DNA of 64,000 nt, from NCBI RefSeq assembly GCF_004310335.1, contig NZ_SIRS01000004.1, positions 1 to 64,000 on the forward strand. The letters are read 5' to 3'. This document shows, one piece after another, positions 28,763 through 36,289 of the stretch (position 1 is the first letter of the stretch; each line of letters starts with the position of its first letter). The notes under the pieces were generated by a model. That model searched no databases. It was given only the letters and a program-made list of their open reading frames with translations, and was not told the origin of the DNA. Made by a program: the position numbers and the translations under genes. Source of the stretch: Hyunsoonleella pacifica (GTDB lineage Bacteria; Bacteroidota; Bacteroidia; Flavobacteriales; Flavobacteriaceae).

Positions 28763-29629
28763 ATGGCAATTATAACACTAACAACCGATTTTGGTGAGAA
28801 AGATCACTTTACTGGCGCAACAAAAGGCGCCATTTACAGTGAACTTCCTAATGTAAATATTGTTGATATCTCGCATAGTGTTTCTCCTTTTAATATTCCT
28901 GAAGCTGCTTACATCATCCAAAACGCATACAATAGTTTTCCTGCTGGCACTATTCATATTATTGGTATAGACGCTGAATTAAATGAAGAGAACAAACATA
29001 TTGCCATGAAATTGGACGATCATTATTTTATTTGTGCTAATAATGGTATTATGAGTATGATTTGTTCTGAAATTGCTCCAGAGAAAATTGTTGAAATAAA
29101 TATTCATGATAAAATTCAAACCAGTTTTCCTGTATTAGATGTTTTTGTTAAGGTGGCTTGCCATATTGCACGTGGCGGCACTTTAGAAGTTATTGGAAAA
29201 CCTATAAATAACATTAAACCTATAAACAATTTAAAACCTTATGTAAATGAGGAAAAAACCAAAATTATTGGTAGTGTTATTTATATTGACAACTATGGAA
29301 ATGTAGTAACCAACGTTAGAAAGCAATTTTTTGAAACCATACAAAAAGGACGCAAGTTTGAAATTACTGCACGCCAATATAAATTTAAAACTATTTACAA
29401 AAAGTACAGTGATGTTGTAAACTTTAATACTCCAAAAGAAAAACGACAAGATGAAGGGAAAGGTTTAGTAGTTTTTAATTCTGGTGGTTTTTTAGAAATT
29501 GCAATGTATAAAAGCGACTCAAAAAAACATGGAAGCGCTGCCACTCTAATGGGATTAGAAGTGAGAGATACTATTGGTATTGATTTTACCACAGTTTCTG
29601 TAATACCACAAAACCAAGATATTTTTTAA
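28763..29629 (+). CDS. SAM hydroxide adenosyltransferase (DUF62 family)
   Basis: This is a protein of about 288 residues. Its N-terminus MAIITLTTDFGEKDHFTGATKGAI and the segments VDISHSVSPFNIPEAAYII, GTIHIIGIDAE and ICANNGIMSM are typical of the SAM hydrolase/halogenase family that splits S-adenosylmethionine to adenosine and methionine. The second beta domain contains VIYIDNYGNVVTNV. An in-frame TTG at 28757 would add two residues; the ATG at 28763 fits the family start better. It lies 6 bases from the next gene. Confidence 0.9.
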   Translation: MAIITLTTDFGEKDHFTGATKGAIYSELPNVNIVDISHSVSPFNIPEAAYIIQNAYNSFPAGTIHIIGIDAELNEENKHIAMKLDDHYFICANNGIMSMICSEIAPEKIVEINIHDKIQTSFPVLDVFVKVACHIARGGTLEVIGKPINNIKPINNLKPYVNEEKTKIIGSVIYIDNYGNVVTNVRKQFFETIQKGRKFEITARQYKFKTIYKKYSDVVNFNTPKEKRQDEGKGLVVFNSGGFLEIAMYKSDSKKHGSAATLMGLEVRDTIGIDFTTVSVIPQNQDIF

Positions 29630-29635
29630 AACATT

Positions 29636-29932
29636 ATGCTGGTAAGAATTGTAAAAATGAGTTTTAAACCTGAGTTTGTTGGTAATTTCCTTGATATTTT
29701 TGAAGAGAACAAAACGTTAATTAGAGGGTTTAAAGGTTGTGCCTTTTTAGAATTATACAGAGATAAACTGCATACTAATATATTTTTCACTTATAGTTAT
29801 TGGAATTCTGAAACTGATTTAGAGCTTTACAGAAACTCTGATATATTTAAAAGCGTTTGGAGTAAAACCAAAATTTTGTTTAATGCTAAACCTGAAGCTT
29901 GGAGTGTTGATAAATTGGAAAGTTTAGAATAG
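29636..29932 (+). CDS. Antibiotic biosynthesis monooxygenase-fold (ABM) protein
   Basis: This 98-residue dimeric ferredoxin-like protein has the ABM pattern MLVRIVKMSFKPEFVGNFLDIFEENKTLIRGFKGC, then LELYRDKLHTNIFFTYSYWNSETDLELYRNSDIFKSVWS. The family includes quinol monooxygenases and heme-degrading proteins, but many members have unknown substrates. It appears cotranscribed with the upstream SAM adenosyltransferase gene. Confidence 0.85.
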   Translation: MLVRIVKMSFKPEFVGNFLDIFEENKTLIRGFKGCAFLELYRDKLHTNIFFTYSYWNSETDLELYRNSDIFKSVWSKTKILFNAKPEAWSVDKLESLE

Positions 29933-29964
29933 ACAATAATTTAACTATAAAAACTCTACAACAT

Positions 29965-30060
29965 AACAACTAACAACTAACAACTAACAACTAACAACTA
30001 ACAACTAACAACTAACAACTAACAACTAACAACTAACAACTAACAACTAACAACTAACAA
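29965..30060 (+). repeat. Heptanucleotide tandem repeat (AACAACT, 13 full copies)
   Basis: Thirteen perfect, uninterrupted copies of AACAACT plus a 5-base partial copy end 5 bases before the ATG of the gldF-gldG fusion gene. The array fills the leader region immediately upstream of the start codon. Such short tandem repeats gain and lose units by slippage. Confidence 0.97.
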
Positions 30061-30065
30061 AATTA

Positions 30066-32450
30066 ATGCTAGCTATCCTTAAAAAAGAAATAAACACATT
30101 TTTTGCTTCTCCAATTGGTTACATGGTTATTGCTATATTTTTAATATTAAATGGTTTATTGCTTTGGGTATTTAAAAGCGAATTTAATATCCTAGATTAT
30201 GGATTCGCAGATTTATCAGCATTCTTTTTACTAGCTCCTTGGATTTTATTGTTTTTAATTCCCGCTGTTACCATGCGTAGTTTTTCTGATGAAAAAAAAC
30301 AAGGCACTCTAGAATTACTACTTACCAAACCCATCTCACATCTCAATATTGTTTTAGGCAAGTTTTTTGGAGCTTTTATTTTGATTTTAATGGCCTTATT
30401 GCCAACATTATTATATGTATATTCAGTATATCAATTAGGTAGTACTGCTGGTAATTTGGATTTAGGCAGTACATTTGGATCTTACATTGGTCTTCTTTTT
30501 TTAGCTGCTGCTTATACTGCAATTGGTATGTTTTGTTCAACTTTATCAAATAATCAAATTGTGGCATTTATTGCGTCGATTTGTATTTGTCTATTCTTTT
30601 TCTTGGGTTTTGAAGGCATTACAGCATTAACTTCCAGTAGCTTTATAGAGCAATTGGGAATGAATTACCACTACAAAAACATGAGTCGCGGTGTACTTGA
30701 TTCCAGAGATGTTATTTATTTTTTAAGTGTGGTGCTCTTTTTTATTTTATTAACACGCTTGGGGATTAAAACTGACACATTTAATAACAAAGATTACACC
30801 AAGGTTACCATACTATTAGCTGGTTTATTAGTTATAAATATTGCTTCTAGTTACGTATATCAACGTTTAGATGTAACTAAAGATAAGCGCTACACTTTAA
30901 GTGATTCGGCCAAGACTATTGTAGGTAAAGCAAATTCGCCAATAATTGTAGATGTTTTTTTAAAAGGCGAAGGTTTCCCTTCAGAATTTAGACGATTACA
31001 ACGTGAAACACGACTGTTACTCGAAGAATTTTCTAATGAAAATAACAATATAAACTTTGCTTTTATTAACCCTTTAGAAAACGAAGCATCTCGCGAACAA
31101 ACAATACAAATAATGACGCAGCGTGGTTTAACTCCCATGCAACTGGAAGTAAAAGAAAACGGAAAATCTACTCAAGAAGTTATTTTTCCATGGGCTTTGG
31201 CAAGTTATAACGAGCAAACCGTAATTATCCCTTTAGTAAAAACAAAAATTGGAGCCTCTCAACAAGAATTAGTAACCAATTCTGTACAACACCTAGAGTA
31301 TGCATTTGCTAACGGTTTTAAAAAACTTGTAACGCCTAAACATCAAAAAATAGCTGTTTTAAAAGGCAATTCGCAATTGGAAGATAAATACATTGCAGAT
31401 TTCGCTAAAACCTTAGGCGAATACTATTTTATTGCGCCATTTACATTGGATAGTGTTTCTAGTAACCCTCAAAAAACATTACAAGATTTAAACAATTACG
31501 ATTTAGTTATTTCTGCAAAACCTACTGAGACTTTCACTGAGGAAGAAAAGTATGTTTTAGACCAATACAACATGAAAGGTGGTAAAAGCTTGTGGTTAAT
31601 TGATGCTGTAGCTATAGAAAAGGATAGCTTGTATAACGACGCTGGTAAAAATTATGCCATAAGTAGAGATTTAAACCTGACGGATTTCTTTTTTAACTAT
31701 GGTGTTCGCATCAATCCCGTAATGGTGGCAACACCATACTCTGCTCCTATTACTCTAGCCATAGGAGATGGAAGCAACTCCCAATTTCAACATTTAAATT
31801 GGCCTTACTCGCCTCTATCAAATTCTGATAGCAACCACCCAATTACTAATAATTTAAACCTAGTACGTTTTGATTTTGCAAACCCTATTGATACACTTAA
31901 AAACAATACAAAAAAGACTATTCTTTTAGAAACTGCTCCAATCTCAAGGTTAGAAGGTACACCACGAGAAATAAGTTTGGATTTAGTAACTAAACCTATA
32001 GATCCCAAAACTTTTAAAAATGAAAAGCAAACACTTGCTGTGTTGCTGGAAGGTAAATTTAAATCGGCTTTTGCAAATCGTATTAAACCATTTAAAATCA
32101 CTAACAAAAAAGAAAGTAGTACAAACACAAAAATGATTGTAATTGCTGATGGCGATCTGATTAAAAATGATGTAGTACGTAACAGACCTCAAGAACTAGG
32201 GTTTGATAGATGGACTGGAAAATTATATGGTAACAAGGAATTTTTACTCAATTCGGTAAATTATCTACTTGACGATAATGGACTTATAAACATTCGAAGT
32301 AAAGAAATTAAAGTTGCCTTTTTAAATCAAGAAAAAATAGCCAAAGAAAAAACGCGTTGGCAACTGCTAAACATTGGATTACCAATAGCTTTACTTACAC
32401 TATTTGGTTTTAGCTTTAACTACTTTAGAAAGAGAAAATACGCTAGTTAA
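30066..32450 (+). CDS. gldFG: Fused GldF-GldG gliding-motility ABC transporter protein
   Basis: This single 794-residue reading frame contains both components that are normally separate. Residues 1-240 match GldF, an ABC-2 type permease with about six helices (IGYMVIAIFLILNGLLLWVFKSEFNILD; VTMRSFSDEKKQGTLELLLTKP). Residues about 248-794 match GldG (VINIASSYVYQRLDVTKDKRYTLSDSAK onward, LLEEFSNENNNINFAFINPLEN) and end in a C-terminal membrane helix. The junction runs through a membrane segment near residue 250, without a stop or frameshift. GldA, GldF and GldG form the ABC transporter needed for flavobacterial gliding; gldA is not in this window. Confidence 0.93.
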   Translation: MLAILKKEINTFFASPIGYMVIAIFLILNGLLLWVFKSEFNILDYGFADLSAFFLLAPWILLFLIPAVTMRSFSDEKKQGTLELLLTKPISHLNIVLGKFFGAFILILMALLPTLLYVYSVYQLGSTAGNLDLGSTFGSYIGLLFLAAAYTAIGMFCSTLSNNQIVAFIASICICLFFFLGFEGITALTSSSFIEQLGMNYHYKNMSRGVLDSRDVIYFLSVVLFFILLTRLGIKTDTFNNKDYTKVTILLAGLLVINIASSYVYQRLDVTKDKRYTLSDSAKTIVGKANSPIIVDVFLKGEGFPSEFRRLQRETRLLLEEFSNENNNINFAFINPLENEASREQTIQIMTQRGLTPMQLEVKENGKSTQEVIFPWALASYNEQTVIIPLVKTKIGASQQELVTNSVQHLEYAFANGFKKLVTPKHQKIAVLKGNSQLEDKYIADFAKTLGEYYFIAPFTLDSVSSNPQKTLQDLNNYDLVISAKPTETFTEEEKYVLDQYNMKGGKSLWLIDAVAIEKDSLYNDAGKNYAISRDLNLTDFFFNYGVRINPVMVATPYSAPITLAIGDGSNSQFQHLNWPYSPLSNSDSNHPITNNLNLVRFDFANPIDTLKNNTKKTILLETAPISRLEGTPREISLDLVTKPIDPKTFKNEKQTLAVLLEGKFKSAFANRIKPFKITNKKESSTNTKMIVIADGDLIKNDVVRNRPQELGFDRWTGKLYGNKEFLLNSVNYLLDDNGLINIRSKEIKVAFLNQEKIAKEKTRWQLLNIGLPIALLTLFGFSFNYFRKRKYAS

Positions 32451-32489
32451 CTGTTAATAAGTTTGTTTCGATAAAACGTTGCTTTAAGA

Positions 32490-32497
32490 TATATTTG
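32490..32497 (+). promoter_or_regulatory. -7 element for dnaN
   Basis: TATATTTG is a perfect TAnnTTTG match; a TTTG lies 24 bases upstream. It predicts a leader of roughly 110 bases before the dnaN ATG. The leader contains a TTACGAT/ATCGTAA inverted repeat (32542-32583). Confidence 0.55.
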
Positions 32498-32615
32498 TAG
32501 GTAACGATTTTCTAAATTATAAGACATTAAACATGGTTTTTTTACGATGGGTTAGAATAAACCAACTAACACGCTAATCGTAAACAACTCCAGACTTTTA
32601 AAACATAAAAAACGA

Positions 32616-33734
32616 ATGAAATTTATTGTATCAAGTACTTACCTTTTAAAACAATTACAGGTATTGGGTGGTGTTATCAATAGTTCTAACACTTTGCCTA
32701 TTTTAGATAATTTTTTATTTGAGTTAGATCATACTAAGCTTACGGTTTCAGCTAGTGATTTAGAAACCACTATGTCTTCTACACTAGATGTGGAAAGTGA
32801 TAGCGAAGGTAGCGTTGCTATTCCTGCACGTTTATTATTAGATACTTTAAAAACATTCCCAGAGCAACCATTAACTTTTGTTGTTGAAGATAACAATACA
32901 GTTGAAATTAGCTCTAACCATGGTAAATACGCCTTGGCCTATGCCAGTGGAGAAGAGTTCCCTAAAGCTGTTGCTTTGGAAAATCCAAGTAAAACAGTAA
33001 TTTTAGGAGATATTTTAGCTACTGCTATCAGCAAAACCATATTTGCTGCTGGAAATGACGATTTACGCCCAGTAATGAGTGGTGTGTTTTTTCAATTTTC
33101 TACAGAAGGCTTAACTTTTGTAGCTACTGACGCGCATAAGTTAGTAAAATACACAAGAGAAGATGTTAATGCTAGCCAAGTAGCAGAATTTATTATGCCT
33201 AAAAAGCCTTTAAATTTATTAAAAGGTATTCTAGCTGCTAGCGAGGATGAGGTTACTATTGAGTACAACGATTCTAACGCTAAGTTTACTTTTGAAAATT
33301 CTGAATTAATTTGCCGCTTAATAGATGGGAAATATCCAAATTATGAGGCTGTAATACCAAAAGAAAACCCTAACAAACTATCGATTGATAGAACTCAGTT
33401 TTTAAACTCTGTACGTCGTGTTAGTATTTTCTCTAACAAAACCACGCACCAAATACGTTTAAAAATTGCTGGTGCTGAGTTAAATATTTCAGCGGAAGAT
33501 GTGGATTACAGCAACAAAGCCGAAGAGCGTTTAACTTGTGACTATCAAGGAGATGATATGCAAATAGGCTTTAATTCTCGTTTCTTAACTGAGATGTTAA
33601 ATAATCTAGGGTCTACAGATGTACAATTAGAAATGAGCATGCCTAATCGTGCAGGTATTTTAACACCTGTGGATGGTTTAGATGAAGGGGAGCAAATTAC
33701 AATGCTGGTAATGCCAGTAATGTTGAATAGCTAG
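32616..33734 (+). CDS. dnaN: DNA polymerase III subunit beta (sliding clamp)
   Basis: This 372-residue protein has the three clamp repeats in order, starting MKFIVSSTYLLKQLQVLGGVINSSNTLPILDNFLF. Typical motifs include FVATDAHKLV, CRLIDGKYPNYEAVIP and the C-terminal LVMPVMLNS, which corresponds to the MPMRL-type end of the family. It encircles DNA and tethers the replicative polymerase. Here it follows gldFG and is not next to dnaA. Confidence 0.97.
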   Translation: MKFIVSSTYLLKQLQVLGGVINSSNTLPILDNFLFELDHTKLTVSASDLETTMSSTLDVESDSEGSVAIPARLLLDTLKTFPEQPLTFVVEDNNTVEISSNHGKYALAYASGEEFPKAVALENPSKTVILGDILATAISKTIFAAGNDDLRPVMSGVFFQFSTEGLTFVATDAHKLVKYTREDVNASQVAEFIMPKKPLNLLKGILAASEDEVTIEYNDSNAKFTFENSELICRLIDGKYPNYEAVIPKENPNKLSIDRTQFLNSVRRVSIFSNKTTHQIRLKIAGAELNISAEDVDYSNKAEERLTCDYQGDDMQIGFNSRFLTEMLNNLGSTDVQLEMSMPNRAGILTPVDGLDEGEQITMLVMPVMLNS

Positions 33735-33755
33735 TCATAGACAAAAGGTCTTGTC

Positions 33756-33776
33756 ATGCTGAACTTGTTTCAGCAT
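33756..33776. repeat. Short palindromic intergenic repeat (ATGCTGAA hairpin)
   Basis: ATGCTGAA, CTTGT loop, TTCAGCAT: a perfect 8-bp hairpin just downstream of dnaN. From general knowledge, a very similar GTCATGCTGAACTnGTTTCAGCAT sequence is a common intergenic repeat in Bacteroidota. Confidence 0.65.
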
Positions 33777-33791
33777 CTAGATATATTGAAG

Positions 33792-33828
33792 AAGCAGTAA
33801 TCTATTTTTTTCGGGTTGCTGCTTTTTT
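33792..33828 (+). terminator. Putative dnaN terminator
   Basis: AAGCAGTAA and TTGCTGCTT pair with one mismatch and are followed by a run of six T. Confidence 0.55.
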
Positions 33829-33892
33829 AATTCATTTTGAATTTATATTAAAATCGCTTATTAACATAAATTAGAGACACAATTAAACACCA

Positions 33893-34996
33893 ATGGGAAT
33901 AACTATAAAAATGATGAATACGAACTCACTAATTTATGGAGCATTTATTAATGATGAACAAATCGGTGAAGCAGAAATAATAGGGTTTAATGGACATGGT
34001 CATAATTATCAATTCAAACCTTACAAGAAGCATTTAGAAAAGATTTTGAATTATACAATCTCGGATTTTCCTGATAGTATTTTCAATATATTATGTTCTT
34101 TTGAATTAGATGAAAAATTAGACTCTTCTTGGATGTTCAAACCTTTATCTGTTAATATAATAGTTAGAAAAGAATATGAAAATGTCAACGGAGTCATCAG
34201 TCAAGTCATTATCCATCCCGATATGGACAATTGGCTCAAAAAGTTTTCATTAAAAAATTTTGCTAGCCATTTAGAAAGTTTTTGTAAGAGCCTAGAAAAT
34301 GTAAATTGCATTAGAAATGATTTTGACTTTATAAGCTCTGGTTTTGGTATTTCAATAACTTTTGAACCTAATGTGAAGATAGATGAGATATATAATGAAA
34401 CTATTGATAAATTCACAGAAATTATTATCAATACCATACAAAATTGTCAAATAGAATTAAGAAAAAATTCGGTTAGAAGCGTTTTTAAATTCCCTGAAGA
34501 AATTAAAGAACCTTGTGAGCAATATTTAGTGTATTTTTCCAAGTTTTTAGCAGACATTGGCATTGAAGCTTTAACTACTATTGAAGAAGAAGCAAAGAGC
34601 GTATTATTTACTGTTACACCAAAAGAGCCTTCTACAGCTTTATCTCAGATTCGTGATGCTCTAGACATATATCTTAAAATACCTACAATAAATAATTTAG
34701 ACAACTATGCAATTGGATTACAAGATTTGGGAGTAAATCAACTGATATCGAATGTTCATTTTTTAAAATCTCAATTATTACTAAGTCAATCTATAATACA
34801 AGCAAAAAATACTACAATTGAGAATCTACAGCTTCTAAATTTTCAACAAAAACTTTTATTATCAGACGCAGAGAACAACCCTTCAAATGAAGAAAAAGTT
34901 CTTAACGAAATAGTAACCATAAAAGAGTTTGATGGTAAAGGTTTTAATATTAATCTACCAAAATTATTTAGGTTGATCAGGCGTAAATTAAGTTAG
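33893..34996 (+). CDS. Hypothetical protein of unknown family
   Basis: This 367-residue soluble protein has no signal peptide or transmembrane helix. I do not recognise the family. Residues about 1-190 look like a mixed alpha/beta domain, 195-270 form a second compact domain (PEEIKEPCEQYLVYFSKFLADIG then SVLFTVTPKEPSTALSQIRDALDIYLKIP), and 275-330 are strongly helical and may be coiled coil (LLSQSIIQAKNTTIENLQLLNF). The C-terminus is basic (LFRLIRRKLS). The gene stands alone between clusters of dispersed repeats, which suggests it is accessory. Confidence 0.7.
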   Translation: MGITIKMMNTNSLIYGAFINDEQIGEAEIIGFNGHGHNYQFKPYKKHLEKILNYTISDFPDSIFNILCSFELDEKLDSSWMFKPLSVNIIVRKEYENVNGVISQVIIHPDMDNWLKKFSLKNFASHLESFCKSLENVNCIRNDFDFISSGFGISITFEPNVKIDEIYNETIDKFTEIIINTIQNCQIELRKNSVRSVFKFPEEIKEPCEQYLVYFSKFLADIGIEALTTIEEEAKSVLFTVTPKEPSTALSQIRDALDIYLKIPTINNLDNYAIGLQDLGVNQLISNVHFLKSQLLLSQSIIQAKNTTIENLQLLNFQQKLLLSDAENNPSNEEKVLNEIVTIKEFDGKGFNINLPKLFRLIRRKLS

Positions 34997-35025
34997 AAGA
35001 TGGGTTTTAATAGTTTACCGCGTTA

Positions 35026-35227
35026 GCGTTAGGGATTGCAGTGGCATCCTTTTTAAAACATTGAAAAGCTTAAGTTTATAATGGGTGTTTAAGATTGCTA
35101 CGTCGTAAACGCCTCGCAATGACCGTAGTTTTTAAAAAGATATAGCGTAAAGCCCGACCCGAGTATGGCTGTGTCCTAAAACATTAAAAAGTTAAATCGA
35201 GGGTAGCCTGCCTGCCGGCATGCAGGC
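35026..35227 (+). repeat. Composite dispersed-repeat island (type B copy 2 with insertion)
   Basis: Left end GCGTTAGGGATTGCAGTGGCAT at 35026-35047 and right end GATATAGCGTAAAGCCCGACCC at 35139-35160 match the ends of the element at 27571. Between them lies GATTGCTACGTCG...CTCGCAATGACCG (35093-35125), itself resembling a widespread Bacteroidota repeat. A GC-rich palindrome, GCCTGCCGGCATGCAGGC (about 35210-35227), follows. Base composition differs sharply from flanking DNA. Confidence 0.75.
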
Positions 35228-35266
35228 GCTCAAAATATTAATGTTCAACAAAGGAAAATATTTAAC

Positions 35267-35674
35267 CTAATCTGCTTTTTTGAACCTGATCCAATGCCTT
35301 ACATTGTTATCCAACGTGTAGGATATCTCAAGAACATTAGAAGTTACATCGTAATTGTAAGCACTGGATTTACCGTTATCGTTCTTAAGTATCATTTCAT
35401 TTTTAGAAGTATTTAAGAAAAACATACCACTAGTGTTAACGGCCTCTTCAACAAGATAATTGAAAGCTATACCTTCTGAATTGTTTAACTTTTTAAACTC
35501 GATAAACTCGCAGCAGTAATTTATGGGAGGTTCTATGTTTCCATATCCTTTTTCCCATAGTTCCCATTTTCCCAACAAAATATCTTTATTGGTTTTGTTT
35601 GGAATTTTTATACTTGAAAAGGCATGAATAATGATAATTGAAAAGAATCCTAGAAGAAGTAAAATATGTTTCAT
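35267..35674 (-). CDS. Small exported protein, lipocalin-like
   Basis: About 135 residues with an N-terminal signal peptide (MKHILLLLGFFSIIIIHAFSS). The mature part starts with LLGKWELWEKGYG and continues as alternating strands (CCEFIEFKKL, GIAFNYLV, GMFFLNTSKNEMILKNDNG, NVLEISYTLDNNVRHWIRFKK), which fits a lipocalin-like beta barrel. Ligand unknown. I use the ATG at 35674; an in-frame ATG at 35689 would add five polar residues before the signal peptide. Confidence 0.7.
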   Translation of the reverse strand: MKHILLLLGFFSIIIIHAFSSIKIPNKTNKDILLGKWELWEKGYGNIEPPINYCCEFIEFKKLNNSEGIAFNYLVEEAVNTSGMFFLNTSKNEMILKNDNGKSSAYNYDVTSNVLEISYTLDNNVRHWIRFKKAD

Positions 35675-35767
35675 GTGTATTGATTTCATTACAACATAAA
35701 AATAGATAGCATACTTATTTTAAAAGTTAGAGTTTTGTTATAAGAATGTTATGATAAGCCATAAAAA

Positions 35768-35791
35768 AACGCCCACTGTAAAGTGAGCGTT
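35768..35791 (-). terminator. Terminator of the DUF4870 gene
   Basis: AACGCCCACT and AGTGAGCGTT form a 10-bp stem with one mismatch. On the minus strand the stem is followed by seven T, so it terminates transcription from the DUF4870 gene. Confidence 0.75.
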
Positions 35792-35830
35792 AATTTTATC
35801 TCATACTTCTAATAAGGTTACCCTTAAAAG

Positions 35831-35873
35831 ATTCCTGTGGAGTTTATCTCGAGCGTAGTCGAGAGACAGGAAT
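35831..35873. repeat. Nested palindromic intergenic repeat
   Basis: Outer arms ATTCCTGT/ACAGGAAT enclose inner arms TCTCGA/TCGAGA around GCGTAG. CTCGAGCGTAGTCGAG-type sequences are, from general knowledge, common dispersed repeats in Bacteroidota. Confidence 0.65.
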
Positions 35874-35876
35874 TCA

Positions 35877-36218
35877 CTAACTAATAAAATTAAGAGATAA
35901 AGGGTATTTTGGAGATTCGCCATTATTAGCCCTAATTGCATTTATAATAGGAAAAAGTATTGATATTATTCCTAAAACTATTAAACCTACAATGCCCAAA
36001 CCAAATAATAAAATTAATGGGATACAGATAAGGCAATACACGATTAAACTTAGCTGAAAGTTTATGATATTTTTGCCATGCTCGTCCATTTGGTGTACTT
36101 TTTCTTTTTGTGTTACCCATAAAATTAATGGTACTATTAAACTACCAAAACCTGTTACCAATGATATTAACTGGCTTAAATGGGTAATAACAATTAATTG
36201 ATTGTCTTGTCGTTTCAT
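35877..36218 (-). CDS. DUF4870 (Tic20-like) membrane protein
   Basis: This 113-residue protein has three to four hydrophobic helices and the family motifs ITHLSQLISLVTGFGSLIVPLILWVTQKEK, followed by DEHGKNIINFQLSLIVY. DUF4870 proteins are small inner-membrane proteins of unknown function. It lies 71 bases downstream of the cyclase gene on the same strand and may be cotranscribed with it. Confidence 0.88.
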   Translation of the reverse strand: MKRQDNQLIVITHLSQLISLVTGFGSLIVPLILWVTQKEKVHQMDEHGKNIINFQLSLIVYCLICIPLILLFGLGIVGLIVLGIISILFPIINAIRANNGESPKYPLSLNFIS

Positions 36219-36289
36219 GATGGTAACTAAATATTTTGATTGATATTTATATGACGCATCTTTTGAAGAATTGTTACAGATAAAAATAT

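Noticed and set aside
29965-30060. CRISPR array or origin iterons from the AACAACT array
   Set aside because: The unit is 7 bp without spacers, so it is a simple tandem repeat. It lies in a gene leader with no origin-like or DnaA-box context.
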